From: an uncultured Bacilli bacterium
Lineage (GTDB): Bacteria; Bacillota_I; Bacilli_A; RF39; UBA660
Direction of reading: 5' to 3'
NCBI GenBank assembly: GCA_934096235.1
Contig: CAKOLO010000001.1
Location: forward strand, 1 to 64,000
Length of the DNA stretch: 64,000 nucleotides
Shown one piece after another: positions 9,050 through 17,794 of this stretch. The position numbers were made by a program, and so were the translations under genes. Under the pieces are notes generated by a model, which saw only the letters and a list, made by a program, of their open reading frames with translations, had not been told where the DNA came from and searched no databases. Numbering within the stretch: the stretch's first letter is position 1; each line of letters opens with the position of its first letter.

Positions 9050-9078
9050 TTGCAAGGAATAAACTGATATGTTATAAT
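9050..9078 (+). promoter_or_regulatory. Promoter of the 9121 gene, extended -10
   Basis: TTGCAA (9050-9055), 17-nt spacer, TGT then TATAAT (9073-9078). One of the strongest promoters in the window. Confidence 0.75.
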
Positions 9079-9120
9079 TAACTAAGTTAAAGAAATCGAA
9101 ACAAGTACAAGGGAGTATTT

Positions 9121-9540
9121 ATGAATAAGAAGATTTTAATTTTATTTTTTATAGTTTTTATAGCATTTATTGGAATAATGAAAACAAATGCTAAAGTAGT
9201 GGATAATGTTAATATATTAACTTACAGTGGTGGATTTAATAGTCAAGGATTCGGAGAAGGTGGACAAGAATGTATAGATATCGTTGGAGAAAATCTTTCT
9301 AAAATCATTAAATTAAGTATAAATGTTCTTAGAATAGCAGGTGCTATCATTGCTATTATAAAAGGTATGACACTACTTATACCACCAATTATGAATGGAG
9401 ATGCTAAAGCACTGCAAACTGCTGGAAGAAAATGTGTTAAACTTGGAATAGTACTACTTATAATAGGAGTTTTTCCAACAGTAATTAGATTTATAGGACA
9501 TATATTTAATTACGATCTAAGTTGTATATTTGATATATAA
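9121..9540 (+). CDS. Small exported membrane protein, VirB2/TrbC-like architecture
   Basis: 139 aa, not firmly assigned. An N-terminal signal peptide ends near TNAKVVD. After a Gly-rich stretch (GGFNSQGFGEGGQEC), two hydrophobic helices (about 62-84 and 100-125) are separated by a short basic loop with NGDAKALQTAGRKC. Signal plus two helices is the layout of VirB2/TrbC-type pilins of type IV secretion systems, but no other such gene is present. It is monocistronic, between a strong promoter and terminator, next to the TasA-like surface genes. Confidence 0.6.
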   Translation: MNKKILILFFIVFIAFIGIMKTNAKVVDNVNILTYSGGFNSQGFGEGGQECIDIVGENLSKIIKLSINVLRIAGAIIAIIKGMTLLIPPIMNGDAKALQTAGRKCVKLGIVLLIIGVFPTVIRFIGHIFNYDLSCIFDI

Positions 9541-9562
9541 AAGACTTAAAAAAAGTCTTTTT
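9539..9562 (+). terminator. Terminator of the 9121 gene
   Basis: Stem aaaagactt/aagtctttt (9 bp), 5-nt loop, T tract; it overlaps the stop codon. Confidence 0.75.
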
Positions 9563-9604
9563 ATTTTGTAATAAAAATGTTAAAATTAATAATAGGTGAG
9601 TAAG

Positions 9605-10819
9605 ATGAACGATAAAAGAATGATATTTATACTTGGTATTGTCTTTTTATTTCTAGCAAGTGTAAGTTTTACTTATGCATACTTTAGTAGTTCTATAGTA
9701 AATAGCAATACTAAAGATCATATAGTTAGAACCGGTTCTTTAGAGTTAACACTTGTAGATGGAGAAGAAATATATATGCAAAATGTCTATCCAGGAGCAT
9801 CTATAAATAAAACTATATATGTTAAAAATACTGGTTCTTTAGATACAAGTTATAATGTTATATGGCAAAAATATAAAAATGAAATTATTAATAATGAAAT
9901 ATCTATCGAAGCATCTTGTACTAGAATGGATTATACTTCTACTACTGATTTAGGTAGTTGTGATAATCTACTCTTGACACCTCTTACTGGTAATAATGTA
10001 ATAAATAACGCTGAAATACCAGCATACGAAGTACATAGATATGATATTAATATTATCTTTAATGATACATCTCAAGATCAAAATTATAATCAAGATAAGA
10101 TGTTTTATGGAGTTCTAGGTATAGAAGAATCAAATGGATATAATTTTGAAACTGATACATGGGATACTATTATTTATAATATAAGAAGTGGTAATGAAAG
10201 ATATTACAAAGTAGGTAATACTAAAAATATAGATTTAGGAGTTTATGGAACACATAAAATTAGAATTGCTAATAATAGTACTCCAGATGAATGTAATTAT
10301 GGAGACTTTTCACAAACTACCTGTGGATTTGTACTAGAATTTGCAGATATAATAACTACATATGATATGAATGAAACAAATACTAATGTTGGCGGGTATC
10401 CAAGTAGTTCTCTATATACTTTTTTAAATAATGATATATATAATAGTTTTCCAGATGAAGTTAAAAATATAATGATGCAAACACAAGTAGTATCAAGTCA
10501 TGGAAACTCTGATACAAATAATTTTATAACAAATGATTATTTATACTTATTATCATCAAAAGAAGTATTTAATACTGATACTGGAAGTGCTTACTCTAAA
10601 ACAAGACAACTTGATTATTATAGCAAAAATATTAAGGATATAAATAATAGAGATTATGCAATAAAAACAGATATAAATAATAATTATGAAGATTGGTGGC
10701 TAAGAGATGCTATGGAAGGTAACATGATGGGATATGATTATATAACAGAATCAGGAAACGAAAGTACTTCTTTAGCAATTGGTTCAAAAGGTATTAGCCC
10801 AGCATTTAGAATAAGCTAA
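9605..10819 (+). CDS. Exported TasA-like protein with C-terminal DUF6273-type domain
   Basis: 404 aa. The signal segment ends SFTYAYFSS, like SipW-processed TasA/camelysin (CalY) proteins, followed by TasA-like beta strands (RTGSLELTLVDG; VKNTGSLDTSYNV). The C-terminal half (about 195-404) has LGVYGTHKIRIAN, a fold-closing WWLRDA and the ending GISPAFRIS, as in DUF6273 domains. An in-frame GTG at 9596 lies in the aggtgag site, so ATG 9605 is preferred. It is followed after 15 nt by a second TasA-like gene. Likely surface matrix or adhesin component; function unknown. Confidence 0.75.
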   Translation: MNDKRMIFILGIVFLFLASVSFTYAYFSSSIVNSNTKDHIVRTGSLELTLVDGEEIYMQNVYPGASINKTIYVKNTGSLDTSYNVIWQKYKNEIINNEISIEASCTRMDYTSTTDLGSCDNLLLTPLTGNNVINNAEIPAYEVHRYDINIIFNDTSQDQNYNQDKMFYGVLGIEESNGYNFETDTWDTIIYNIRSGNERYYKVGNTKNIDLGVYGTHKIRIANNSTPDECNYGDFSQTTCGFVLEFADIITTYDMNETNTNVGGYPSSSLYTFLNNDIYNSFPDEVKNIMMQTQVVSSHGNSDTNNFITNDYLYLLSSKEVFNTDTGSAYSKTRQLDYYSKNIKDINNRDYAIKTDINNNYEDWWLRDAMEGNMMGYDYITESGNESTSLAIGSKGISPAFRIS

Positions 10820-10834
10820 TAGAAAGGAAAAACT

Positions 10835-12583
10835 ATGAAAGATATTAAAATTAAAAAGAAATATATTATTATAATGGTAATTACTTTAATCGTAGGTGTT
10901 GGTGCTGTAACATTAGCATACTTTCAAGGAAATGTTATAAATGATTTAATAAATGGTACTACAGTAAGTACTGGTAACATTGATATAAAGATAAGTGATA
11001 CAGAAGTTAATGTAAGTAATGTAAATCCTGTTTATAATGGAAGTGCAAATTATGAAGATGCAACATTTAAGAAAACATTTACTGTTACAAATAGTGGAAC
11101 ACTTAATACTTGTACTGATCTTTATTTAAAAATTAATTCTATCGCAGATTCACTTAAAAGTACTGATTTTAGATATATAGTAATAAATGATGAAACTGGT
11201 ACAACACTAGAAGGTAACTTCAGTGAAGCATCAAATGGTAATGATTTAAAACTTGGTTCTCTTTATTTCTTTGAAGGAGAAACATCTAAAAAATATACAA
11301 TGTATATATGGATAGAGTATCAAGAAAGTAAAGATCAAATTTCAATGTTAAATAAAACAATGAATGCAACTTTATTCGTAAAAGGAAAAGATGTTAAAAC
11401 AAAAGATGCGTGTGATAATAGAAGTAATTATAAAATAACATATGAAACTTATGGTAAAACTAATTGTACAAGTGATACTGTAAGTAAAGGAGGAACTGTT
11501 ACTTTATGTACTCCTACAAGTGATGGAGAAGAATTTAAAGGATGGTATACAGATAGTTCTTATACTAATCAAGTAACATCACTAACAAATATAACAGAAG
11601 ACACAAAATTATATGCTAAATGGAACTGTATATTTAATGGAACACTAACACAAGGCACTGAATTTGTCAAAGGACAATATACTTATAGATATATGCAAGC
11701 AGGAAAATATTCTTCTGAACTTGCTTGGGAAAATATCACTAAAGATGGATGGGGTGTACAATTAACTGACAGAACAAATACTGACCATGTAACTAGTAAA
11801 GTATGTACATATATAAATAATAAACCTGTAGTTTCTATGTCATATATGTTTGGTTGGAGTAAAACAAAAGTAATAGATTTAGCTAGTTTTAATACAAGTA
11901 ATGTAACTAATATGGCTGGTATGTTTAAAAGCAGTCAGGTAACAACACTAGATTTAAGCAGTTTTGATACAAATAAAGTAACTGATATGAGTGCGATGTT
12001 TGCAGACAGTCAAGCAACAATTCTTGATGTGAGCAAATTTGATACAAGTAGTGTAACTAGCATGGATAGTATGTTTAGCGGTAGTAAGGCAACAACTCTT
12101 GATGTGAGCAAATTTAATACAAGCAATGTAACAAGTATGTATAGTATGTTTTCAAATAGTTCTGCGACTGAAATAATTGGTCTTAATAATTTTAATACAA
12201 GCAAGGTTAAAACAATGGAGCAAATGTTTGCAATTTCTAAAGTATCAGAACTTGATTTAAGTAGTTTTGATACAAGTAATGTAACTGGTATGTTAAGTAT
12301 GTTTTGGTTTTCTTCAGCAAGTGTTATAGACGTTAGTAGTTTTGATACAAGTAAAGTTACTAATATGAATCAAATGTTCTCATATGCTTCTAATTTAGTT
12401 ACAATATATGCTAGTGATAAATTTGTTATTAATAGTAATTGTACTACAACTAATATGTTTAATAATTCTTCTAACTTACTTGGTGGTAAAGGAACTGCAT
12501 ATGATAGTTCTAAAGTTGATAAAGCTTATGCTCGTATTGATGAAGGAACTAGTAATCCTGGATATTTTACATTAAAAAAGTGA
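10835..12583 (+). CDS. TasA-like / InlB B-repeat / BspA-repeat surface protein
   Basis: 582 aa with four modules: a signal segment ending VTLAYFQG; a TasA-like N domain (about 30-190); one Listeria-Bacteroides B-repeat (EFKGWYTDSS...LYAKWN, about 228-265); and seven DUF285 repeats with the shared cap ending GTSNPGYFTLKK. Before the repeats lies a WGVQLTD segment also found in the 24327 protein. aaagga precedes the ATG. It forms an operon with the 9605 gene and has a terminator. Probably an exported adhesin tethered by the N terminus or assembled into a fibre. Confidence 0.85.
   Translation: MKDIKIKKKYIIIMVITLIVGVGAVTLAYFQGNVINDLINGTTVSTGNIDIKISDTEVNVSNVNPVYNGSANYEDATFKKTFTVTNSGTLNTCTDLYLKINSIADSLKSTDFRYIVINDETGTTLEGNFSEASNGNDLKLGSLYFFEGETSKKYTMYIWIEYQESKDQISMLNKTMNATLFVKGKDVKTKDACDNRSNYKITYETYGKTNCTSDTVSKGGTVTLCTPTSDGEEFKGWYTDSSYTNQVTSLTNITEDTKLYAKWNCIFNGTLTQGTEFVKGQYTYRYMQAGKYSSELAWENITKDGWGVQLTDRTNTDHVTSKVCTYINNKPVVSMSYMFGWSKTKVIDLASFNTSNVTNMAGMFKSSQVTTLDLSSFDTNKVTDMSAMFADSQATILDVSKFDTSSVTSMDSMFSGSKATTLDVSKFNTSNVTSMYSMFSNSSATEIIGLNNFNTSKVKTMEQMFAISKVSELDLSSFDTSNVTGMLSMFWFSSASVIDVSSFDTSKVTNMNQMFSYASNLVTIYASDKFVINSNCTTTNMFNNSSNLLGGKGTAYDSSKVDKAYARIDEGTSNPGYFTLKK
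11873..12403 (+). repeat. Seven DUF285 repeats of 75 or 78 bp
   Basis: Five 25-residue units and two 26-residue units (5 and 7) give 531 nt. Unit 5 has the variant start IIGLNNFNTS, like units 8 and 13 of the 24327 array. Confidence 0.88.
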
Positions 12584-12584
12584 T

Positions 12585-12610
12585 AAAGAGTTTAAAAAAC
12601 TCTTTTTTTT
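12585..12610 (+). terminator. Terminator of the 9605-12583 operon
   Basis: Stem aaagagttt/aaactcttt (9 bp), 3-nt loop, eight T. Confidence 0.8.
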
Positions 12611-12622
12611 AGTGCAAAAATG

Positions 12623-12631
12623 TGCTAAAAT
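12623..12631 (+). promoter_or_regulatory. Extended -10 of rpsB-tsf
   Basis: TGC precedes TAAAAT (12626-12631). The -35 position falls in the T tract of the upstream terminator and is poor, so the promoter relies on the TGn element. Confidence 0.5.
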
Positions 12632-12666
12632 AACAATGCTTTAAGAAAAAAGACATACCTGTTGAT

Positions 12667-12703
12667 TTAATATTCTAGTGCTTATACATTAAGTGAATAT
12701 TAA
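12667..12703 (+). promoter_or_regulatory. Structured leader of rpsB-tsf
   Basis: A two-tier hairpin: ttaatattc (12667-12675) pairs perfectly with gaatattaa (12695-12703), and inside it ctta/taag (12681-12693) encloses a 5-nt loop, leaving an asymmetric internal loop. No T tract follows, and it ends about 43 nt before the ATG. Ribosomal-protein leaders often serve autoregulation; binding by S2 is inference. Confidence 0.5.
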
Positions 12704-12745
12704 TTGAAAGATGGGTAGATGAATTAACGAAAGGAGAGAAGAAAA

Positions 12746-13675
12746 ATGGCAGTAATTGCAAAAAGTTATTTATTAGAAGCAGGTGTACACTTTGGACACC
12801 AAGCAAAAAGATGGAATCCAAAAATGAAAGAATACATCTTTACAACTAGAGATGACATTCATATTATTGATTTACAAAAAACTGTTGAAAAAATTGAAGA
12901 AGCTTACGCTGAACTTCTTAAAGCATGTGAAAACGGTGGTAAGGTTCTATTCGTTGGTACTAAAAAACAAGCTAAAGAAGCTAGTATCGAAGAAGCAACA
13001 AGATGTAACAGTTTCTATGTAACTGAAAGATGGTTAGGAGGTATCTTAACTAACTTTAGAACAATAAGAGGAAGAATCAATAGATTAGTTGAAATCGAAA
13101 AGATGGAAAAAGATGGTAAATTCGAATTACTACCTAAGAAAGAAGTTGCTCAAATTCAAAAAGAATATGATAGACTTAACAAATTATTAGGTGGAATTAG
13201 AGAAATGGATCGTCTTCCAAAAGCTATTATCGTTGTAGATCCACGTGTAGAAGTAAATGCTATTCGTGAAGCTCGTAAATTACATATTCCAGTATTCGGA
13301 ATTGTAGATACAAACTGTGATCCAGATGATGTAGACTTCCCAATTCCAGCAAACGATGACGCTGTTAGAAGTGTTAAAGTAGTTTTAGGAGTACTTGCTA
13401 ATGCAGTATGTGAAGCTAATGGACTACCAACAGTTGATTATGTTTCTGAAGAAGAAGTTTCTAGTAAACCAGCTAAAGAAATCAAAGTTGAAACTAAAGT
13501 AGTAGAATTTGATGATTTTAGTGAAGAAAAGAAAGAAAATAAAAAAGCTGAAAAGAAAGAAACACCTGACTATGCAAATATGACAGTTTCAGAACTTAGA
13601 AAACTTGCTAAAGACAAAGGTGTAGCTGGATATTCAACTATGAAAAAAGATGAATTAATTTCATCATTAAATTAG
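12746..13675 (+). CDS. rpsB: 30S ribosomal protein S2 with C-terminal SAP/Rho_N-like extension
   Basis: The uS2 core (1-230) has LLEAGVHFGHQAKRWNPKM and ERWLGGILTNFRTI. The protein is 309 aa against about 230-250 usual. The extra tail has a Lys/Glu linker (about 240-270), then MTVSELRKLAKDKGVAGYST leading into MKKDELISSL, which looks like the small helix-extended-helix of SAP, HeH or Rho_N domains that bind nucleic acids. aaaggagag precedes the ATG. Cotranscribed with tsf, 9 nt downstream. Confidence 0.95.
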   Translation: MAVIAKSYLLEAGVHFGHQAKRWNPKMKEYIFTTRDDIHIIDLQKTVEKIEEAYAELLKACENGGKVLFVGTKKQAKEASIEEATRCNSFYVTERWLGGILTNFRTIRGRINRLVEIEKMEKDGKFELLPKKEVAQIQKEYDRLNKLLGGIREMDRLPKAIIVVDPRVEVNAIREARKLHIPVFGIVDTNCDPDDVDFPIPANDDAVRSVKVVLGVLANAVCEANGLPTVDYVSEEEVSSKPAKEIKVETKVVEFDDFSEEKKENKKAEKKETPDYANMTVSELRKLAKDKGVAGYSTMKKDELISSLN

Positions 13676-13684
13676 GAGGAATTT

Positions 13685-14557
13685 ATGGATATTAGTGCAA
13701 GTATGGTTAAAGACCTAAGAGAAAAAACTGGTGCAGGAATGATGGATTGCAAAAAAGCTCTAGTTGAATGCAACGGAGATATGGATAAAGCAATCGATTA
13801 CTTAAGAGAAAAAGGGATCTCTAAAGCTGCTAAAAAAGCAGAAAGAATTGCTGCTGAAGGTCTATCTAATATTTATATTAAAGGTAATGATGCAGTAGTT
13901 GTAGAATTAAACTCAGAAACTGATTTCGTTGCTAAAAACTCTGAATTTAAAGAATTATTAGATAAAATCGGAAACACAATTTTAGATAATAAAGTTGAAA
14001 CAATGGAAGATGCTTTAAATGCTAAATGTGGAAACGAAACAATTAATGAATTAATCGTTAATGCAACAGCTAAAATAGGAGAAAAGATTAGTCTTAGAAG
14101 ATTTGAAAAAGTTACTAAGACAAATAGCCAAGTATTTGGTTCATACTTACATATGGCTGGTAAAATTTCATCATTAACAGTTGTTGAAGGTGATAAAGAA
14201 GATGTAGCTCGTGATGTAGCAATGCAAGCAGCAGCTATGAGACCACTTTATATCAATGTAGAATCAGTACCAGCTGAAGATCTTGAACATGAAAAAGCTG
14301 TTATTAAAGAACAAGTTATCAACGAAGGAAAAAAACCTGAATTTGCTGATAAAATTGTTGAAGGAAGACTTAGAAAATTCTATGAAGAAACTGTTCTTGA
14401 AGAACAAGCATTCATTAAAGATTCTGGTCTTACAGTTAAAGCTTACTTAGAAAACAATGGTTTAAAACTTGTTAAACTTGTAAAATATGAAGTTGGCGAA
14501 GGAATGGAAAAGAGAAACGATGACTTTGCTGCTGAAGTTATGAGCCAAATTAAGTAA
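13685..14557 (+). CDS. tsf: Elongation factor Ts
   Basis: Nucleotide exchange factor for EF-Tu. The N-terminal UBA-like domain begins ISASMVKDLREKTGAGMMDC, and the EF-Tu-contacting TDFVAKN motif is present (about 79-85). 290 aa is normal. The ribosome-binding site aggagg spaces well to ATG. Second gene of the conserved rpsB-tsf operon. Confidence 0.97.
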   Translation: MDISASMVKDLREKTGAGMMDCKKALVECNGDMDKAIDYLREKGISKAAKKAERIAAEGLSNIYIKGNDAVVVELNSETDFVAKNSEFKELLDKIGNTILDNKVETMEDALNAKCGNETINELIVNATAKIGEKISLRRFEKVTKTNSQVFGSYLHMAGKISSLTVVEGDKEDVARDVAMQAAAMRPLYINVESVPAEDLEHEKAVIKEQVINEGKKPEFADKIVEGRLRKFYEETVLEEQAFIKDSGLTVKAYLENNGLKLVKLVKYEVGEGMEKRNDDFAAEVMSQIK

Positions 14558-14570
14558 TTATTTAAATATT

Positions 14571-14595
14571 AAGTATGGACTTGTCCATACTTTTT
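14571..14595 (+). terminator. Terminator of rpsB-tsf
   Basis: Stem aagtatggac/gtccatactt (10 bp) with a 2-nt apex, then a T run. Confidence 0.85.
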
Positions 14596-14669
14596 CTATA
14601 ATAAAATAATAAAGAAACTAATAAATATGTAAAAAATCTAAAAGTGTGAAAATTTATTGTAGAATTTGC

Positions 14670-14698
14670 TTGAAATTTGGCACTTTTTGTACTATAAT
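14670..14698 (+). promoter_or_regulatory. Promoter of rpsU-yqeY
   Basis: TTGAAA (14670-14675), 17-nt spacer, TATAAT (14693-14698). Confidence 0.7.
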
Positions 14699-14729
14699 CG
14701 TATTTAGTCATGAAGGGAGGGAAGAGATA

Positions 14730-14921
14730 ATGACACACGTAGATGTAAAAGACGGAAATGTTGAGGGTGCATTAAAACGTTTTAAGATGAAAGTTCAAAG
14801 AAGCGGAGTCCCTACTGAAATGAAAAAAAGAAGAGAATATTCTAAACCAGGCATCTTAAGAAGAGAAGCTAAAAAAGAAGCTATCAGAAATGCAAAAAAA
14901 CATAATAAACAAAGATATTAA
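14730..14921 (+). CDS. rpsU: 30S ribosomal protein S21
   Basis: bS21, 63 aa, basic, with VEGALKRFKMKVQRSGVPTE and the typical Arg/Lys-rich tail. The frame is open further upstream, but that part overlaps the promoter; ATG 14730 has gggaggg 8-9 nt upstream. It is followed by yqeY, the usual order in Bacilli. Confidence 0.95.
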   Translation: MTHVDVKDGNVEGALKRFKMKVQRSGVPTEMKKRREYSKPGILRREAKKEAIRNAKKHNKQRY

Positions 14922-14946
14922 TATTATTAATTAAGGAGTGATACTT

Positions 14947-15396
14947 ATGTTATATGAAAAAATTACAAATGATATGAAAGAAGCTATGAAAAGTCATGAC
15001 AAAGATTCATTAAGTACATTAAGACTTCTTAAATCTGCAATTGACTTATATCTAGTTAATAATAAATTAGAAAGAAATCATGCTTCAGATGAAGTTGTAA
15101 TAGATGTAGTAAGTAAACAAGTAAAAACTCATAAAGAAAGCATTGAAGAATTTAAGAAAGGTAATAGACAAGACTTAATAGAAGGACTAGAAAAAGAAAT
15201 TAAACTATTAAGTACATACTTACCTGAACAAATGTCTGAAGAGGAAATAAGAGCTAATATTGACAAGGTATTTGAAGAAATCAAACCTACAAGTATGAAA
15301 GATATGGGTGCTATAATGAAAGCATTAAATCCAATCTTTAAAGGTAAAGCTGATATGAAACTTGTTAATGAAATAGTTCGTGAAAAGTTAAATTAA
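14947..15396 (+). CDS. yqeY: GatB/YqeY domain protein
   Basis: 149 aa. Resembles the tRNA-binding tail domain of GatB, with KEAMKSHDKDSLSTLRLLKSA, YLPEQMSEEEI and the closing DMGAIMKALNPIFKGKADMK. The exact role of free-standing YqeY is not settled; it probably binds tRNA. ATG 14947 is preferred over an in-frame GTG at 14938 because aaggag lies 8 nt upstream. Cotranscribed with rpsU. Confidence 0.92.
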   Translation: MLYEKITNDMKEAMKSHDKDSLSTLRLLKSAIDLYLVNNKLERNHASDEVVIDVVSKQVKTHKESIEEFKKGNRQDLIEGLEKEIKLLSTYLPEQMSEEEIRANIDKVFEEIKPTSMKDMGAIMKALNPIFKGKADMKLVNEIVREKLN

Positions 15397-15419
15397 GAAA
15401 CATTAGTTTCTTTTTTTTT
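15395..15419 (+). terminator. Terminator of rpsU-yqeY
   Basis: Stem aagaaac/gtttctt, 4-nt loop, nine T; it overlaps the stop codon. Confidence 0.8.
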
Positions 15420-15452
15420 GCTATAATGGTATAATTTTAATGTGGTGAAAAT

Positions 15453-16304
15453 ATGAAAAAGACAATATTAATATTAATACTAATAATGCCATTTATGGTA
15501 AAAGCAGATATAAATAAAATATTTATAGATTCAGAAGTAGATATAAGTGGAAACCTAATAGTAAAAGAAATAATAGAAACAGATTCTAATGAATCAATTA
15601 CTTTAGATATTCCATATAAAAATATAGATGCCAAAGAATATAAAGAAAATGATATAGTAAAAGATGATAGTATAATTTATAATGGCCATAATATACAAAT
15701 AAATAAAGTAGGTACTCTTGATAAAGAATATGATATAAATAGTTTATATAAAGAAGAACTAGATGTAAAAGAATATAAAGATTATACTGAAGAAGATGAT
15801 GCTGGATATAAAAAAATAACATTTAACAAAAATAGTGATAAAAATATTTATTACTTAGAATATTTAGTACTTTGTGTATCAGTTAAACATAATGATTCAG
15901 CAGAACTATATTATCCATACTTTAGAGCTTCAAATCAAAATATAAAAGAAATAGTTATTATGACTAGACTTCCATACACATCAAAGTTATTTGAAGTTTA
16001 TGCTCATGGTAAAAGAAATATAGAGGTTTCTAAAGATACAAAAGATCCAATAGTGCTTACTAAAATAAATAATTTAAAAAATAAAGAAAGTTTTAGTTTA
16101 AGAATACTTTATGATAAAGATATATTTAAAATAGCAATAAATGACTCTAAAAAGAGTAATATAGATGCTATAGACTTAATAAAAAATATTGAAAAAGAAA
16201 AACAAACAACAACAAATTTCTTAAATATATATAAATATCTAAGTATACCAATAATTATAGTTTTAATAGTAGTATTTTTCTTACTAAAAAGGAAAAAGAA
16301 ATGA
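15453..16304 (+). CDS. Short DUF2207-like membrane protein
   Basis: 283 aa. A signal peptide (MKKTILILILIMPFMVKA) is followed by a beta-rich extracellular domain (DSEVDISGNLIVKEIIE) and one C-terminal membrane helix (about 255-277) with a basic tail. The first part looks like the N-terminal domain of YciQ-type DUF2207 proteins, which usually exceed 550 aa with several helices; this one lacks the rest. An extended -10 (TGG-TATAAT, 15427-15435) and ggtga precede the ATG. It overlaps the next gene by 4 nt. Function unknown. Confidence 0.6.
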   Translation: MKKTILILILIMPFMVKADINKIFIDSEVDISGNLIVKEIIETDSNESITLDIPYKNIDAKEYKENDIVKDDSIIYNGHNIQINKVGTLDKEYDINSLYKEELDVKEYKDYTEEDDAGYKKITFNKNSDKNIYYLEYLVLCVSVKHNDSAELYYPYFRASNQNIKEIVIMTRLPYTSKLFEVYAHGKRNIEVSKDTKDPIVLTKINNLKNKESFSLRILYDKDIFKIAINDSKKSNIDAIDLIKNIEKEKQTTTNFLNIYKYLSIPIIIVLIVVFFLLKRKKK

Positions 16305-17149
16305 AAAAAACATTAAAATATATACTAATAACATTTATTGCTTTATTAATACTAGGTGTAATTATATCTCTAGATAGTTATATAAACATAGATATATCCC
16401 ACTATGAAATAAAAACTAGCAAAATAACAGATAAATATAATAATTACAAAATAATGCTTCTTACAGACTTACATAATAGAAATATAACAGATAAACTAGT
16501 AGATATTACAAAAGAAGAAAATCCAAATATAATTGTTATGAGTGGAGACATGATTAATGAAAAAGAAGAGAATGGATATAATAATTTCTTTGAATTATGT
16601 AATAAATTAAAAGATTATACTAAATATTATGTATTTGGAAATCACGAAGAAAATATGAGCGATGATCGTCAAAATAAATATATAAAAGAATTAGAAGAAA
16701 AAACTAATGTAATTTTATTAAATAATAAAGAGTTAGAACTAGATGATAATTTTAATATATATGGATTTAGTCCTGAAGTTAAATATTATATGGCAAGTAC
16801 AAAAGAAAAAATAGATAAAAATTATATAGAGAAAAGAATAGGCATTATAGATACATCTAAATTTAATCTATTGATATCACATAATCCATTACTATATGAT
16901 TTATATAGTAGTGAAGGATATGATATGGTACTAAGTGGACACTTACACGGAGGAATTATAAATATACCATTTATAGGCGGATTATTATCTCCAGACTTTA
17001 CATTCTTTCCAAAGTATTATAAAGGAGTAAATAATTTTAATAATACAAATGTAATAATATCAAGAGGACTAGGTTTTGGTTATATGATACCAATAAGAGT
17101 CTTTAATAGAGGAGAAGTAGTAATTATAAAGTTAATGAAAAACGAATAG
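16301..17149 (+). CDS. Membrane-anchored metallophosphoesterase (YkuE-like)
   Basis: 282 aa. One N-terminal membrane helix precedes a calcineurin-like domain with all metal motifs intact: LTDLHNR (D.H), SGDM, GNHEE, SHNP and SGHLHGG. The fold matches YkuE/UDP-diacylglucosamine hydrolase-like enzymes facing the outside of the membrane. ATGA overlap with the DUF2207-like gene implies coupling. The substrate cannot be told. A degenerate homologue is encoded at 33787. Confidence 0.88.
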   Translation: MKKTLKYILITFIALLILGVIISLDSYINIDISHYEIKTSKITDKYNNYKIMLLTDLHNRNITDKLVDITKEENPNIIVMSGDMINEKEENGYNNFFELCNKLKDYTKYYVFGNHEENMSDDRQNKYIKELEEKTNVILLNNKELELDDNFNIYGFSPEVKYYMASTKEKIDKNYIEKRIGIIDTSKFNLLISHNPLLYDLYSSEGYDMVLSGHLHGGIINIPFIGGLLSPDFTFFPKYYKGVNNFNNTNVIISRGLGFGYMIPIRVFNRGEVVIIKLMKNE

Positions 17150-17182
17150 AATTATGATATACTAGTATAGGAGATAGGGTAA

Positions 17183-17794
17183 ATGAAATATACATTATAT
17201 AAAATAGTAAAAACTCTAGGAAGACCAATATATAAAATATTATATTTTCCAAGATATTATGGAGTAGACAATATACCAAAAGAAGGTGCTGTAATTCTAG
17301 CAGGAAATCATACTAATAACCTAGATGCAGCAATGATGGTAGGAAGTCCTAATAGAGTAGTACATATGATAGCAAAAAAAGAACTATTCAAAACAAAACT
17401 AAGTAATTGGTTCTTTAGAAGTATGGCATGTATCCCGGTAGATAGAAGCATACATGATGAAAAGTGCAAAAATGAAGCAGTAGAATATCTAGAAAGAGGA
17501 GAAGCAATAGGATTATTCCCAGAAGGAACAGTTAATAAAACAAAAGGTACAAAAAACGAACAATACCTGTTACCATTTAAATTTGGAGCAGTATCATTTG
17601 CTAAAAAAACAGGAGCATACATTGTACCATTCGCAATCAATGGAAAATACAAATTATTTAGAAAAAGCATTAAAATTACATATGGAAAACCTTATAAAGT
17701 AAAAGGTGATTTAGAAGAAGAAAATGAAATTCTTAGAAATAAAGTATATAAATTAATGAAAGAAGGAGACCGAGAGTATGAAAAAAGAAAATAA
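17183..17794 (+). CDS. plsC: 1-acyl-sn-glycerol-3-phosphate acyltransferase
   Basis: 203 aa, PlsC/LPLAT family. The catalytic H.4D box is NHTNNLD, and the substrate-binding block is FPEGTVNK, followed by LLPFKFGAVSFAKK. It transfers an acyl chain to lysophosphatidic acid at the inner membrane. aggaga precedes ATG. First gene of a three-gene lipid operon, overlapping the acyl ligase by 17 nt. Confidence 0.9.
   Translation: MKYTLYKIVKTLGRPIYKILYFPRYYGVDNIPKEGAVILAGNHTNNLDAAMMVGSPNRVVHMIAKKELFKTKLSNWFFRSMACIPVDRSIHDEKCKNEAVEYLERGEAIGLFPEGTVNKTKGTKNEQYLLPFKFGAVSFAKKTGAYIVPFAINGKYKLFRKSIKITYGKPYKVKGDLEEENEILRNKVYKLMKEGDREYEKRK

Noticed and set aside
14646..14729. Longer N terminus for S21
   Set aside because: The extra 28 codons cover the TTGAAA/TATAAT promoter and the ribosome-binding site.
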